NCBI RefSeq assembly: GCF_001941965.1
Contig: NZ_MKZO01000038.1
Span: 1-52,012 of the forward strand
Direction: 5' to 3'
DNA from: Pseudomonas putida
GTDB taxonomy: Bacteria > Pseudomonadota > Gammaproteobacteria > Pseudomonadales > Pseudomonadaceae
DNA: 52,012 nucleotides
Made by a program: the position numbers and the translations under genes. Positions 24,014 to 32,943 of the stretch are shown in pieces. Position 1 is the stretch's first letter. Each line of letters begins with the position of its first letter. The notes below the pieces were generated by a model that worked only from the letters and a program-made list of their open reading frames with translations, made no database searches and was not told where the DNA came from.

Positions 24014-25891
24014 ATGAAACTCCTCCGCCTGACCTCTATCTTTCTCTTTCTTCCGACCCCCTTGTTGGCCGCCCCCATCGACCGCGACAGCGCCCTGAAG
24101 CTCCCCGACGTAGTCATCAGCGCCAACCGCCAGGTCGAGGACCGCAACCAGTCCAGCGCCGCCACCACGGTCTTCACCCGCGACGATATCGAGCGCCTGC
24201 AAGCCAGCAGCGTCAGCGACCTGCTAACCCGCGTTCCCGGCGTGCAAGTTGCCCGCACAGGTGGTCGCGGCAGCCTGCCGGGCATCTTCATCCGTGGCAC
24301 CAAATCGGCCCAGAGCCTGGTACTGGTGGACGGCCAGCGCATCGCCAATACCTCGTCCGGCGACAGCGGCCTGCAATACCTGAACATCGAGCAGATCGAA
24401 CGGGTGGAAGTGCTGCGCGGCTCGCGCTCGGCGATCTACGGCAGCGATGCCATGGGCGGAGTGATCCAGATCTTCACCCGACGCGGTGTCGAGCAAGGCC
24501 TGCAGGCCCGACTGCGCCTGGCTGCCGGCAACCACAAAACCTTCGAACGCAGCCTCGGCCTGTCCGGCGGCGACGGCCGCACCCGCTTCAGCCTTGGCGC
24601 CAGCCTGGATGAAAGTGCCGGCATCGACGACACACGCCAGTCGTACCCCAGCGACCAGGACCACGACGCCTCGCGCAACCGCTCGCTGAGCCTGAACCTG
24701 TCGCACCAGCTGAGCGATGACCTGGAAATCGGCGCCAGCCTGCTGGACAGCCGCGGCCGCCGCGAATTCGACAACCCCTACGGGCTGTACATCGAAGACA
24801 CCGGGCAGCTCCTGCCCCAGGCGCCCTACACCGACTTCGCGGTGAGCAGCGTCAGCACCCACATCGCCGCACAACTCACTGAGCAATGGCACTCACGCCT
24901 GGAACTGGGCCACAGCGAAAACCGCGACCGCAGCCGCGACAAGCTGAGCGACGCCGAGGATGTCTACAACACCTACCGCGATTCGCTGAGCTGGCAGAAC
25001 GACGTCGATCTCGACGAGCAGCACAGCCTGCTGCTCGGCGGCGATGCCTGGATAGATCGCCTGCGCGCCAGAACCGATTTCAGCGAGGACAGCCGCTGGA
25101 ACCGCGCGGTGTTCGTCCAGCATCGTTACCAGGGCGAGCACTTCTCCACCGAACTGGGCCGGCGCCACGACCGCAACCAGCAGTTTGGCGGGCAGAACAC
25201 CTGGAGCGGCAGCCTGACCTTGCCGTTGAACGCGGACAACGACCTGCTGCTGTCCTACAGCGAAGGCTTCCGCGCACCGACCTTCAACGACTTGTATTAC
25301 CCCTTCGCCGCCAACCCGGACCTCAAGCCCGAGCATTCGAAAAGCTACGAGCTGCAATGGCGCAGCCAACTGAGTACCGACAGCCGCCTGGAAACCTCGC
25401 TGTACCGCACCGACCTGCGCGACGCCATCGTCTTCCGCGACACGGCGCCGTACAACGTCAGCAAGGCACGGATCATCGGTTTCGAAACGACCCTGACCCA
25501 GGACTGGTGGGGCTGGCAGAGCCGATTGGGCGTGGCGCTGATGGACCCGCGTGACCTGGACAACGGCCATACCCTTGAGCGCCGGGCCCGGCGGACCCTG
25601 AGCCTGGACCTGGACCGGCAATTCGACCGGTTTGGAATGGGTGCCTCGTGGCAGGCAGTCAGCAGCAGCTACGCCGATGCGGCCAACCAGCGCTCCCTCG
25701 GCGGCTACGGCCTGCTCGGCGCCCGCGCCAGCTGGACGCTGACCCCGGACGTGCGCCTAGATCTGAAAGCCGAGAACCTGCTGGACAAGAACTACGCCCG
25801 CAGCCAGTACCACTACGCCGGCAACTTCTACGGCTATCGCGAGGAAGGCCGTACCTGGCTGCTGGCGATCAGTTGGACGCCGGAGCTTTAG
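24014..25891 (+). CDS. btuB: TonB-dependent vitamin B12 receptor
   Basis: The 625-residue outer-membrane receptor has a signal peptide (about 1-20), a TonB-box-like DVVISANR (32-39), a plug domain (RVPGVQVARTGGRGSLPGIFIRG) and a 22-strand-type barrel ending in WTPEL. It takes up cobalamins using TonB energy. An in-frame ATG at 24002 is possible; 24014 gives the cleaner signal peptide. It is convergent with the BtuF-like gene, the last 23 bp overlapping. No cobalamin riboswitch is visible upstream, so control may differ from that in enteric bacteria. Confidence 0.9.
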   Translation: MKLLRLTSIFLFLPTPLLAAPIDRDSALKLPDVVISANRQVEDRNQSSAATTVFTRDDIERLQASSVSDLLTRVPGVQVARTGGRGSLPGIFIRGTKSAQSLVLVDGQRIANTSSGDSGLQYLNIEQIERVEVLRGSRSAIYGSDAMGGVIQIFTRRGVEQGLQARLRLAAGNHKTFERSLGLSGGDGRTRFSLGASLDESAGIDDTRQSYPSDQDHDASRNRSLSLNLSHQLSDDLEIGASLLDSRGRREFDNPYGLYIEDTGQLLPQAPYTDFAVSSVSTHIAAQLTEQWHSRLELGHSENRDRSRDKLSDAEDVYNTYRDSLSWQNDVDLDEQHSLLLGGDAWIDRLRARTDFSEDSRWNRAVFVQHRYQGEHFSTELGRRHDRNQQFGGQNTWSGSLTLPLNADNDLLLSYSEGFRAPTFNDLYYPFAANPDLKPEHSKSYELQWRSQLSTDSRLETSLYRTDLRDAIVFRDTAPYNVSKARIIGFETTLTQDWWGWQSRLGVALMDPRDLDNGHTLERRARRTLSLDLDRQFDRFGMGASWQAVSSSYADAANQRSLGGYGLLGARASWTLTPDVRLDLKAENLLDKNYARSQYHYAGNFYGYREEGRTWLLAISWTPEL

Positions 25892-26675
25892 CCAGCGCCT
25901 CGCAGAGTTTCGCGGTGGCCTCGAGCATCTGCCCGCTGGGGCGTTCGAGGCCCTTGTCCGGCACCCGCAGCAACCGACCGTCACGCACTGCACTGACCTG
26001 CCGCCAGGGCTTCCAGGCATCCAGCTGCGCCTGATCGCCTGCCACGATCACCTGCGGATCCCGCTGCAGGACGCTTTCGATGCTTACCTGAGGCGCCGGC
26101 AATTCCAGGTCCTCGAACAGGTTGCGTGCCCCACAGACCTTCAACGCATCACTGATGATCTGCCCACCACCGACGGTGTACAGCGGCTTGTCCCAGACCT
26201 GATAGAACACCCGCAACGGCTGCTCGCGGTGATAACGCGTGCGCAGCTCGGCGAGCCGCGCACGCAGTTGATCCGCATAGCGCGCTCCGGCCTCGGCACG
26301 CCCAAGGCGCTCGCCGATAGAGGCAATCTGGGTGATCAGGCTGTCGAGGTCACGGGGTTCGGCACTGACCAGTGCAATCCCCAAGTGCTCAAGCTGCGCA
26401 CGCTGGGCAGGGGGCACGCTGGCGGGCCAGAGCAGGATCAGGTCGGGCTTGAGGCTGAGCAGGCGCTCCAGGTCGAGCTGGCCATAGCGCCCCACGGACG
26501 GCAGTTGCGCCAGTTCAAGCGGGCGCTCGCCGCCATCGAGTACGCCCACCAGCAGGTCGCTGGCCTGCAGTTCAACGACGATTTCCGACAGCGAAGGCGC
26601 CAGGCTGACCACCCGTGGCGCGGCCGCCAGCGAGCCGGCGCAGGCCAGCAGCCCCAGCAGGAGCCAACGGCGCAT
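25869..26675 (-). CDS. Cobalamin-type periplasmic binding protein (BtuF-like)
   Basis: This 268-residue family-III ABC binding protein has a signal peptide (about 1-19) and the landmarks RVVSLAPSLSEIV and LERLLSLKPDLILLW. It most likely binds vitamin B12 in the periplasm, in agreement with btuB next door. No BtuCD genes are present, so permease and ATPase must be elsewhere. ATG 26675 shares one base with the stop of the upstream membrane gene (TGATG). Confidence 0.88.
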   Translation of the reverse strand: MRRWLLLGLLACAGSLAAAPRVVSLAPSLSEIVVELQASDLLVGVLDGGERPLELAQLPSVGRYGQLDLERLLSLKPDLILLWPASVPPAQRAQLEHLGIALVSAEPRDLDSLITQIASIGERLGRAEAGARYADQLRARLAELRTRYHREQPLRVFYQVWDKPLYTVGGGQIISDALKVCGARNLFEDLELPAPQVSIESVLQRDPQVIVAGDQAQLDAWKPWRQVSAVRDGRLLRVPDKGLERPSGQMLEATAKLCEALAKAPASN

Positions 26676-27094
26676 CAGGCCAACTGACGGGGAAGACGGT
26701 AGAGGTAGAGGATGACCACGCTGGAGATCGCCAGGAGGATCTGCGGCACCGCCTCCAGCCCGACGAACACCGACAGCGCGGCGACCCAGGCCGGCAGGCA
26801 GGCTAACAGCATGCCCAGGCGACGCACCCGCGCCAGCTCGATCCAGGCAGCCGGCTCGGCCTCGCTGTCGAGGGCCTTGCCGGTGGCGATCAACGCGTGC
26901 TTGTACGGACCGAAACGCGGCAGGGTGAGGAACATCGAGGCGACGCCACCGATGAACATCGGCATGGCCAGGATCGGGATGATCGGCTCCATGCCGCCGA
27001 AGGCCCAGGCGAACACGATCAGCGGCGCCAGCGCCACGGCCAGGTATTGCCACCAGGCCAGGGTCAGGCGGGTCCGTACCTGGCTGCGGGTCAC
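26675..27094 (-). CDS. Small hydrophobic membrane protein, unknown function
   Basis: From GTG 27094, which overlaps the ribA stop as GTGA, the product has 139 residues and four predicted transmembrane helices in two pairs (about 12-30, 35-55, 88-108, 112-132), with a soluble stretch between the pairs. I do not recognise a domain. It is translationally coupled to ribA and to the BtuF-like gene; the same order occurs in P. aeruginosa as far as I recall. A role in vitamin transport is possible but only inferred from position. Confidence 0.78.
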   Translation of the reverse strand: MTRSQVRTRLTLAWWQYLAVALAPLIVFAWAFGGMEPIIPILAMPMFIGGVASMFLTLPRFGPYKHALIATGKALDSEAEPAAWIELARVRRLGMLLACLPAWVAALSVFVGLEAVPQILLAISSVVILYLYRLPRQLA

Positions 27095-27708
27095 GCGCGA
27101 CCGGCCTCGCCCTGGTGCTCGTTGCCCATCATGTGGCCGAGCTTGCCGGCCTTGGTGGCCAGGTAGTGCTTGTTGTGCGGGTTGTGCCCGGTGTGCAGCG
27201 GCACGCGCTCGGCGACGACGATGCCCATGTCGGTCAGGGCCTTGACCTTGCGCGGGTTGTTGGTCATCAGGCGCAGCGCGGTCACGCCAAGATGCTCCAG
27301 CATCGGCCGGCACATGGCGTAGTCACGCTGGTCGGCGGCGAAGCCCAGGCGCTCGTTGGCCTCGACCGTGTCGGCACCGCCATCCTGCAGCTCGTATGCG
27401 CGGATCTTGTTCAGCAGGCCAATGCCACGGCCTTCCTGGCGCAGGTAGAGGAGTACGCCACGCCCTTCCCGGGCAATGGCTTGCAGGGCTGCTTCAAGCT
27501 GCGAACCGCAATCGCACCGCTGGCTGAACAGGGCATCGCCCGTCAGGCACTCGGAATGCAGGCGACCCAGCACCGGCTGGCCGTCGGCGACATCACCGAG
27601 GCTGAGCACGACGTGCTCGCGGCCGGTGGCTTCGTCGAGAAAACCGTGCATGGTGAAAGTCGCGAAAGGAGTAGGCAGCTTGGAAGCGGCAACGAAAACG
27701 ACGGGCAC
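27091..27708 (-). CDS. ribA: GTP cyclohydrolase II
   Basis: RibA opens GTP to 2,5-diamino-6-ribosylamino-pyrimidinone phosphate, the first step of riboflavin synthesis. The 205-residue protein has the zinc site SECLTGDALFSQRCDCGSQ with three cysteines and the catalytic segment YLRQEGRGIGLLNKI. It is the complete, active-looking version; the GCHII-like domain of RibBX in this window has lost these residues. Confidence 0.97.
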   Translation of the reverse strand: MPVVFVAASKLPTPFATFTMHGFLDEATGREHVVLSLGDVADGQPVLGRLHSECLTGDALFSQRCDCGSQLEAALQAIAREGRGVLLYLRQEGRGIGLLNKIRAYELQDGGADTVEANERLGFAADQRDYAMCRPMLEHLGVTALRLMTNNPRKVKALTDMGIVVAERVPLHTGHNPHNKHYLATKAGKLGHMMGNEHQGEAGRA

Positions 27709-27823
27709 CTTGTGCTCCTGATATGCATGAAAATTGACGTGGGCCGATTGTAACAGCAGCTTGCCGCACCTGCTTATGCTGAATTACTGGGGCAAAATAT
27801 CGAAAAGTTCGATGCTGACCGGC

Positions 27824-28561
27824 CTATTTAAAAGGCTTACCGAACGGATAAGGCTGCTTCCAGCGCTCGAAAATCGGCTTCAACGCGCCACTGGGCACCA
27901 GTACGTCCATGCGTTTGTCGAACAGGTCGCGCAGCGCCTTGCCCTCCGGCGTGTTGCCAAATGCCAGATACAAAGGCAGTTCCGCCACATGGGTGCTGCG
28001 GAATTTCTCCGGGTGCTGGGCCTGGGCCCGGACGTAGTTCACCTCGGTCTCGGCATCGATATAGAAGTCGACCCGCTCGCGCTCGAGCATCGGCAAAATG
28101 CCGTCGCGGCGCTGCACTTCACGGTAGTAGCCGACATTCGGCAGGTAGTTCTGGTAGTCGTAGCCGCGCACCCAGGACAGGCGGTACTGGCCGATAGTGT
28201 CCTTGGTCGGCAGCGGCTTGCTGACCAGGCCCAGGGCATAGATATGGTCGGAGTCGAAATTCCAGCGCGGGTAGAGGTTGTCGGAATGCTCTTCGTGATA
28301 GGAACCGACCCAGGCATCCGCCTCACCCCGTTTGACCAGGCCGATGGCACGGGTGTACGGCGCCGTCAGCGGCCGTACCTTGACCCCCGCCGGCTCGAAG
28401 ACCATGCGCAGCACATCCCAACCGACACCCGTGCCGTCGGCATTGGTGTAGTCCTGCCAGGCCTCGCTGGCCAGACGGACCTCGGCCGGCAGGCCATCAG
28501 CCCGCACGACACCCAGCATCCCGGCCAACATGGCTACCAGCAACAGCCACTTGCGCATCAC
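27824..28561 (-). CDS. Periplasmic substrate-binding protein, family 3-like
   Basis: The 245-residue protein has a signal peptide (about 1-21) and a type II binding fold like amino-acid ABC binding proteins (VRLASEAWQDYTNADGTGVGWDVLRMVFEPAGV). No transport genes accompany it. Such orphan proteins in Pseudomonas may serve as sensors or as spare binding proteins. Start ATG 28561 follows GGGAG by 7 nt; the next codon is also ATG. Confidence 0.82.
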   Translation of the reverse strand: MMRKWLLLVAMLAGMLGVVRADGLPAEVRLASEAWQDYTNADGTGVGWDVLRMVFEPAGVKVRPLTAPYTRAIGLVKRGEADAWVGSYHEEHSDNLYPRWNFDSDHIYALGLVSKPLPTKDTIGQYRLSWVRGYDYQNYLPNVGYYREVQRRDGILPMLERERVDFYIDAETEVNYVRAQAQHPEKFRSTHVAELPLYLAFGNTPEGKALRDLFDKRMDVLVPSGALKPIFERWKQPYPFGKPFK

Positions 28562-28571
28562 CCAACTCCCT

Positions 28572-29075
28572 TTAAATCAGACTCCATACCAGCACTTGCA
28601 TGGCCAGCCAGGCGAACACGCCGGCCAGCACATCGTCGAGCATGATGCCCACGCCGCCATGCACATGCCGGTCGACCCAGCGAATCGGCCACGGCTTGAG
28701 GATGTCGAAGAAGCGGAACATCAGGAACCCGGCCAGCAGCCAAATCCAGCCCTCCGGCACCAGCCAGAGGGTGATCCACATGCCAACCATCTCGTCCCAG
28801 ACGATACCTTCGTGGTCGTGCACCTTGAGGTCGTCGGCGACCTTGCCGCACAGCCAGAAGCCGAACAGCATGGTCAGGCCGAGCATCAGCCAGTAGCCCC
28901 AGTCGGGCAGCATCTGCCACAGCGGCACGAACGGCAGCGCCACCAGCGAACCCCAGGTACCCGGGGCCTTGGGCAGGGTGCCGGAGCCGAAGCCGAAGGC
29001 GAGGAAATGCCAGGGGTTGCGCCAGACCGAAGGCGGAACGTTTTCCGCTGGCACCTGGTTGGGGTGGTCGGTCAC
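28572..29075 (-). CDS. pgpA: Phosphatidylglycerophosphatase A
   Basis: The 167-residue membrane enzyme removes phosphate from phosphatidylglycerophosphate to make phosphatidylglycerol. It shows the family blocks GSGTLPKAPGTWGSL, HDHEGIVWDEMVGMW and FRFFDILKPWPI, and several transmembrane helices. ATG 29075 overlaps the thiL stop by 4 nt, the usual coupling. Confidence 0.95.
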   Translation of the reverse strand: MTDHPNQVPAENVPPSVWRNPWHFLAFGFGSGTLPKAPGTWGSLVALPFVPLWQMLPDWGYWLMLGLTMLFGFWLCGKVADDLKVHDHEGIVWDEMVGMWITLWLVPEGWIWLLAGFLMFRFFDILKPWPIRWVDRHVHGGVGIMLDDVLAGVFAWLAMQVLVWSLI

Positions 29076-30037
29076 GGTGTCTCCCTAAAGTGTTGATAGC
29101 CGCGCACGGCGGGGGTGATATCGCGGCCTTCGGCATCCTGCAGGCGAACGCCGCTGCCGGCCTCGACCCGCCCCACCACATGCACCGGCCAGCCGTCGGC
29201 CAGCAGGCCGTCCAGCTCGGCAGGCGGCAGGGTGAAAGCGATCACGTAGTCGTCGCCACCAGTCAGCGCCGCCTGGCGTGCGCCGTCCACACCGAGGAAG
29301 CCGGTCAGCGCGGCACTCAGCGGCAGGCTCTCCAGCTCCAGGCGCAAGCCGACGGCGGACGCCAGCGCGATATGCCCGCAGTCGGCCAGCAGGCCATCGG
29401 AGATATCCAGGGCCGCCGTGGCCTTGCCGCGCAGGGCCTGGCCGAGGGCGATCTGTGGCGAGGGCGACCAATAGTGGGACAGCAGCGGTTCGCTCAGGGT
29501 TGCATCGGCCTGACGTTCGCCCAGCACCAGCGGCAAGGCGCCAGCGGCATTGCCCAGCTCGCCACCGACACAGACCAGGTCACCAACCTGCGCCCCGCCG
29601 CGGGTCAGCGCCTGTCCGGCGGGCACGCGACCGAACACGGTCATGGTCAGGCTCAGGGGGCCGCGGGTGGTGTCGCCGCCGACCAGGGTCAGGCCGCATT
29701 GCCGAGCCATCTGGCTCAGGCCGCGGGCATAGTCGCGCAGCCAGTCCGGATCGGTCTCGGCAAGGGTCAGAGCGAGGGTGAAGGCAAGAGGGGTGGCGCC
29801 CATTGCAGCCAGGTCGCTGGCCGCTACCGCCAGCGAGCGCTGGCCGAGGAGGAAAGGATCGCTGACGGCGGGGAAATGCACCCCGGCCACCAGCGTATCG
29901 GTGGAGATCGCCAGCTGTTCGCCGGGCGCCGGCGCCAGCAGTGCGCAATCGTCACCGATGCCCAGGGCAATGCCTTCGCCGCCCTGCGCACAAGGCGCGG
30001 CGGCGAAGAACTGGCGGATCAGCTCGAACTCACCCAT
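29072..30037 (-). CDS. thiL: Thiamine-monophosphate kinase
   Basis: ThiL makes thiamine diphosphate from thiamine monophosphate and ATP. The 321-residue protein shows GIGDDCALL (metal and ATP binding), STDTLVAGVHFP and LALDISDGLLADCGH-type blocks. It lies 18 nt after nusB and overlaps pgpA, in the conserved ribH-nusB-thiL-pgpA cluster. Confidence 0.96.
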   Translation of the reverse strand: MGEFELIRQFFAAAPCAQGGEGIALGIGDDCALLAPAPGEQLAISTDTLVAGVHFPAVSDPFLLGQRSLAVAASDLAAMGATPLAFTLALTLAETDPDWLRDYARGLSQMARQCGLTLVGGDTTRGPLSLTMTVFGRVPAGQALTRGGAQVGDLVCVGGELGNAAGALPLVLGERQADATLSEPLLSHYWSPSPQIALGQALRGKATAALDISDGLLADCGHIALASAVGLRLELESLPLSAALTGFLGVDGARQAALTGGDDYVIAFTLPPAELDGLLADGWPVHVVGRVEAGSGVRLQDAEGRDITPAVRGYQHFRETP

Positions 30038-30055
30038 GGACAGGCAGCGCCGGGA

Positions 30056-30556
30056 TCAGCGCTTGAACGCCTTCACTTCGGCTTCGCGAAGCACGGGTGC
30101 CAGCTTGTCGAGAACACCGTTGACGAACTTGTGGCCATCGGTGGAACCGAAGACCTTGGCCAGCTCGATACCCTCGTTGATCACCACGCGGTACGGCACG
30201 TCCTGACGCGCCAGCAGCTCCCAGGCCGACAGACGCAGCACGGACAGCTCGACCGGGTCGAGTTCTTCCAGGGCCATGTCCAGGCAAGGTACGAGGGCCT
30301 TGTCGATTTCGCCCTTCTTCGCCGGGACCCCGTGGAGGATCTCGCGGAAGTAGGCGCCATCGACATCGCTGAAATCGTTGTCGACCCGGAACTGCGCTTC
30401 GATCTCGTTCAGCGAATGCTGAGCCATGTGCCACTGGTACAGCGCCTGGGTCGCGAGCTTGCGGGCTTCGCGACGCTTGGCGCTTTTCGAGGGCTTGCCC
30501 GCATCGGCGGGTTTCGGATCGCGCGGGTTGAAACGATCGCTTTCGTCGCTAATCAC
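30056..30556 (-). CDS. nusB: Transcription antitermination factor NusB
   Basis: NusB is the all-helical partner of NusE in rRNA antitermination complexes. The 166-residue product from GTG 30556 has the arginine-rich start KRREARKLATQALYQWH and the C-terminal GSTDGHKFVNGVLDKLA block. The GTG overlaps the ribH stop (GTGA), so the two are translationally coupled. Confidence 0.96.
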   Translation of the reverse strand: MISDESDRFNPRDPKPADAGKPSKSAKRREARKLATQALYQWHMAQHSLNEIEAQFRVDNDFSDVDGAYFREILHGVPAKKGEIDKALVPCLDMALEELDPVELSVLRLSAWELLARQDVPYRVVINEGIELAKVFGSTDGHKFVNGVLDKLAPVLREAEVKAFKR

Positions 30557-31029
30557 TTGGCCTCCAGCTGCGCCAGCAGACTGACCATTTCCAGGGCGGA
30601 CAGGGCAGCTTCGGCGCCCTTGTTGCCGGCCTTGGTGCCGGAACGCTCGATGGCCTGTTCGATGGAATCGACGGTCAGGACACCGAAGGAGACCGGCAGA
30701 CCGAACTCCATGGACACCTGGGCCAGGCCCTTGGTGCACTCGCCCGCAACGTATTCGAAGTGTGGGGTACCACCACGGATCACCGCGCCCAGGGCGATGA
30801 TCGCGGCGTATTCACCCTGTTGGGCGACTTTCTGTGCAACCAGCGGGATTTCGAAGGCGCCAGGGGCACGGATGATGGTGATGTCGCTTTCGCTCACGCC
30901 ATGACGAACCAGGGCGTCAACGGCACCGCTCACCAGGCTTTCGACGACGAAGCTGTTGAAGCGGCCAACCACCAAAGCGTAGCGACCTTTGGGGGCAATG
31001 AAGGTACCTTCGATGGTCTTCAGGGACAT
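30553..31029 (-). CDS. ribH: 6,7-dimethyl-8-ribityllumazine synthase
   Basis: RibH condenses the pyrimidine intermediate with dihydroxybutanone phosphate to form the lumazine precursor of riboflavin. The 158-residue protein contains VVGRFNSFVVESL, the PGAFEIPL substrate loop and GAVIRGGTPHFEYV with the catalytic histidine. It follows ribBX with a 90-nt gap that contains a hairpin. Confidence 0.97.
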   Translation of the reverse strand: MSLKTIEGTFIAPKGRYALVVGRFNSFVVESLVSGAVDALVRHGVSESDITIIRAPGAFEIPLVAQKVAQQGEYAAIIALGAVIRGGTPHFEYVAGECTKGLAQVSMEFGLPVSFGVLTVDSIEQAIERSGTKAGNKGAEAALSALEMVSLLAQLEAK

Positions 31030-31054
31030 TGCGGGATTCTCATCTTAAAGAGCC

Positions 31055-31074
31055 AGGCCGCAACAACGCGGCCT
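31055..31074 (-). repeat. Hairpin between ribBX and ribH
   Basis: AGGCCGC and GCGGCCT form a perfect 7-bp stem with a 6-nt loop. On the minus strand it is followed by GGCTCTTTAAG, which is too poor in T for a strong terminator. It may be an attenuator or processing site. No FMN riboswitch is visible here. Confidence 0.4.
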
Positions 31075-31119
31075 GTGGGAGTTTTGGTCACGAACGGGCA
31101 ACGGTCAAACACCGTCGGG

Positions 31120-32211
31120 TCATTCGGAGGGCACGTATTCTACAACTTCCAGATCGAATCCGGATATCGCATTGAACTTCATCGGCGAACTCATCAGGCG
31201 CATCTTGCGCACACCGAGGTCACGCAGGATCTGCGAACCTGCACCGACGGTGCTGTAGGTGGTCGGCGCCTTGGTCGGTGCATCACCCGCGCTTTCGCGG
31301 ATATGCGCCAGCAGCACGTCGCCGTCCAGCGGGTGACCGAGCAGCAGCACCACGCCGCTGCCGGCCTCGGCCACGGCGGCCATGGCCGCACGCAGGCTCC
31401 AGCGGCCCGGTTGCTTGACCAGCAGCAGGTCGCGCAGTGGGTCCATGTTGTGCACACGGACCAGGGTCGGCTCTTCGGCGCAGATCTTGCCCAGTGTCAG
31501 GGCCATGTGCACGTCGCCTTCCACCGCGTCACGGTAGGTGACCAGGTTGAATTCGCCCAGCTCGCTCTCGATCGGCTGCTCGGAAATCCGCTGGATGGTG
31601 CGCTCGTGGATCATGCGGTAGTGGATCAGGTCGGCGATAGTGCCGATCTTGATGCCGTGCTCGGCAGCGAAGACTTCCAGCTCAGGGCGACGGGACATGG
31701 TGCCGTCGTCGTTCATCACTTCGCAGATCACCCCGCTTGGCTCGAAACCGGCCATGCGCGCCAGGTCGCAGGCGGCTTCGGTGTGGCCGGCGCGGGCCAG
31801 GGTGCCACCCGGCTGGGCCATCAGCGGGAAGATGTGGCCCGGGCTGACGATGTCCTCGGCCTTGGCGTCCTTCGCTGCAGCAGCCTGCACGGTACGGGCG
31901 CGGTCGGCGGCGGAGATGCCGGTGGTCACGCCTTCGGCGGCTTCGATCGACACGGTGAACTTGGTGCCGAAGCCGGAACCGTTGCGCGGCGCCATCAGCG
32001 GCAGCTTCAGGGTTTCGCAGCGCTCGCGGGTCATCGGCATGCAGATCAGGCCGCGGGCGTGCTTGGCCATGAAGTTGATGTGCTCCGGCAGGCAGCACTC
32101 GGCCGCCATGATGATGTCGCCTTCGTTCTCGCGGTCTTCGTCATCCATCAGGATGACCATATTGCCCTGGCGGATGTCTTCGACCAGTTCTTCGATGGTG
32201 TTGAGCGCCAC
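31120..32211 (-). CDS. ribB: 3,4-dihydroxy-2-butanone 4-phosphate synthase with degenerate GCHII domain (RibBX)
   Basis: The N-terminal domain (about 1-205) is a complete DHBP synthase with DDEDRENEGD (23-32) and the GHTEAA motif; it converts ribulose 5-phosphate to dihydroxybutanone phosphate. The C-terminal domain (about 210-363) has the GTP cyclohydrolase II fold but has lost the zinc cysteines: the usual HSECLTGD region reads HNMDPLRD. It is therefore a RibBX-type protein, not a bifunctional RibBA. I chose GTG 32211, preceded by a G-rich ribosome site, over the TTG at 32229; this gives 363 residues. Confidence 0.93.
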   Translation of the reverse strand: MALNTIEELVEDIRQGNMVILMDDEDRENEGDIIMAAECCLPEHINFMAKHARGLICMPMTRERCETLKLPLMAPRNGSGFGTKFTVSIEAAEGVTTGISAADRARTVQAAAAKDAKAEDIVSPGHIFPLMAQPGGTLARAGHTEAACDLARMAGFEPSGVICEVMNDDGTMSRRPELEVFAAEHGIKIGTIADLIHYRMIHERTIQRISEQPIESELGEFNLVTYRDAVEGDVHMALTLGKICAEEPTLVRVHNMDPLRDLLLVKQPGRWSLRAAMAAVAEAGSGVVLLLGHPLDGDVLLAHIRESAGDAPTKAPTTYSTVGAGSQILRDLGVRKMRLMSSPMKFNAISGFDLEVVEYVPSE

Positions 32212-32230
32212 GCGGCACCCCCTTCTCAAT

Positions 32231-32896
32231 TCAGGATTTCAGGTAGCCGTTGGCGGCCAGGAAGCTTTCGGTAATACCGCTGCCTTTGCTCGGCTCGGCG
32301 GCTTTGTCACCCAGGAGCAGGCGCTCCAGGTAACGGGCCAGCAGGTCGACCTCGAGGTTGATCCGACGACCCGGGCGGTAGTCGGCCATGATGGTTTCGG
32401 CCAGGGTGTGCGGGACGATGGTCAGCTCGAATTCCGCGCCATCGACGTCATTGACCGTCAGGCTGGTGCCGTCGACGGTGATCGAGCCCTTGTGGGCGAT
32501 GTACTTGGCCAGTTCCTTCGGTGCGCGCACGCGGAACTGGATGGCGCGGGCGTTATCGGCACGGGAGACGATCTCGCCGACACCGTCGACGTGGCCGCTG
32601 ACCAGGTGACCGCCAAGACGGCTGCTCGGGGTCAGGGCCTTTTCCAGGTTGACCCGGCTGCCGGCCTTGAGGTCGGAGAAGGCGGTGCAGTCCAGGGTTT
32701 CCCGGCTGACGTCGGCCCAGAAGCCGTCGCCTGGCAGTTCCACCGCAGTCAGGCAGACGCCGTTGACCGCGATGCTGTCGCCGAGCTTCACGTCGCTCAG
32801 GTCGAGCTTGGCGGTTTCGACATAGACCCGCACGTCGCCGCCCTTGGGCGTGATGTTACGGATGCTGCCGATGGATTCGATGATGCCGGTGAACAT
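32231..32896 (-). CDS. ribC: Riboflavin synthase alpha subunit
   Basis: This enzyme dismutates two lumazine molecules to riboflavin. The 221-residue protein is an internal duplication: repeat one begins MFTGIIESIGSI, and repeat two contains HLVSGHVDGVGEI. ATG 32896 has an ideal GAGGAGG site upstream. The stop lies about 20 nt before the ribBX start. Some nomenclatures call it ribE. Confidence 0.96.
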   Translation of the reverse strand: MFTGIIESIGSIRNITPKGGDVRVYVETAKLDLSDVKLGDSIAVNGVCLTAVELPGDGFWADVSRETLDCTAFSDLKAGSRVNLEKALTPSSRLGGHLVSGHVDGVGEIVSRADNARAIQFRVRAPKELAKYIAHKGSITVDGTSLTVNDVDGAEFELTIVPHTLAETIMADYRPGRRINLEVDLLARYLERLLLGDKAAEPSKGSGITESFLAANGYLKS

Positions 32897-32943
32897 GGGG
32901 TCCTCCTCGGAGACCTGGGGCCGCGTCGGGCGCAAGCCGCGAA

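Noticed and set aside
31030..31119. FMN riboswitch in the rib cluster
   Set aside because: The gap before ribH is too short and lacks the conserved RFN core; only a simple hairpin is present. The leaders of ribBX and ribC are shorter still.
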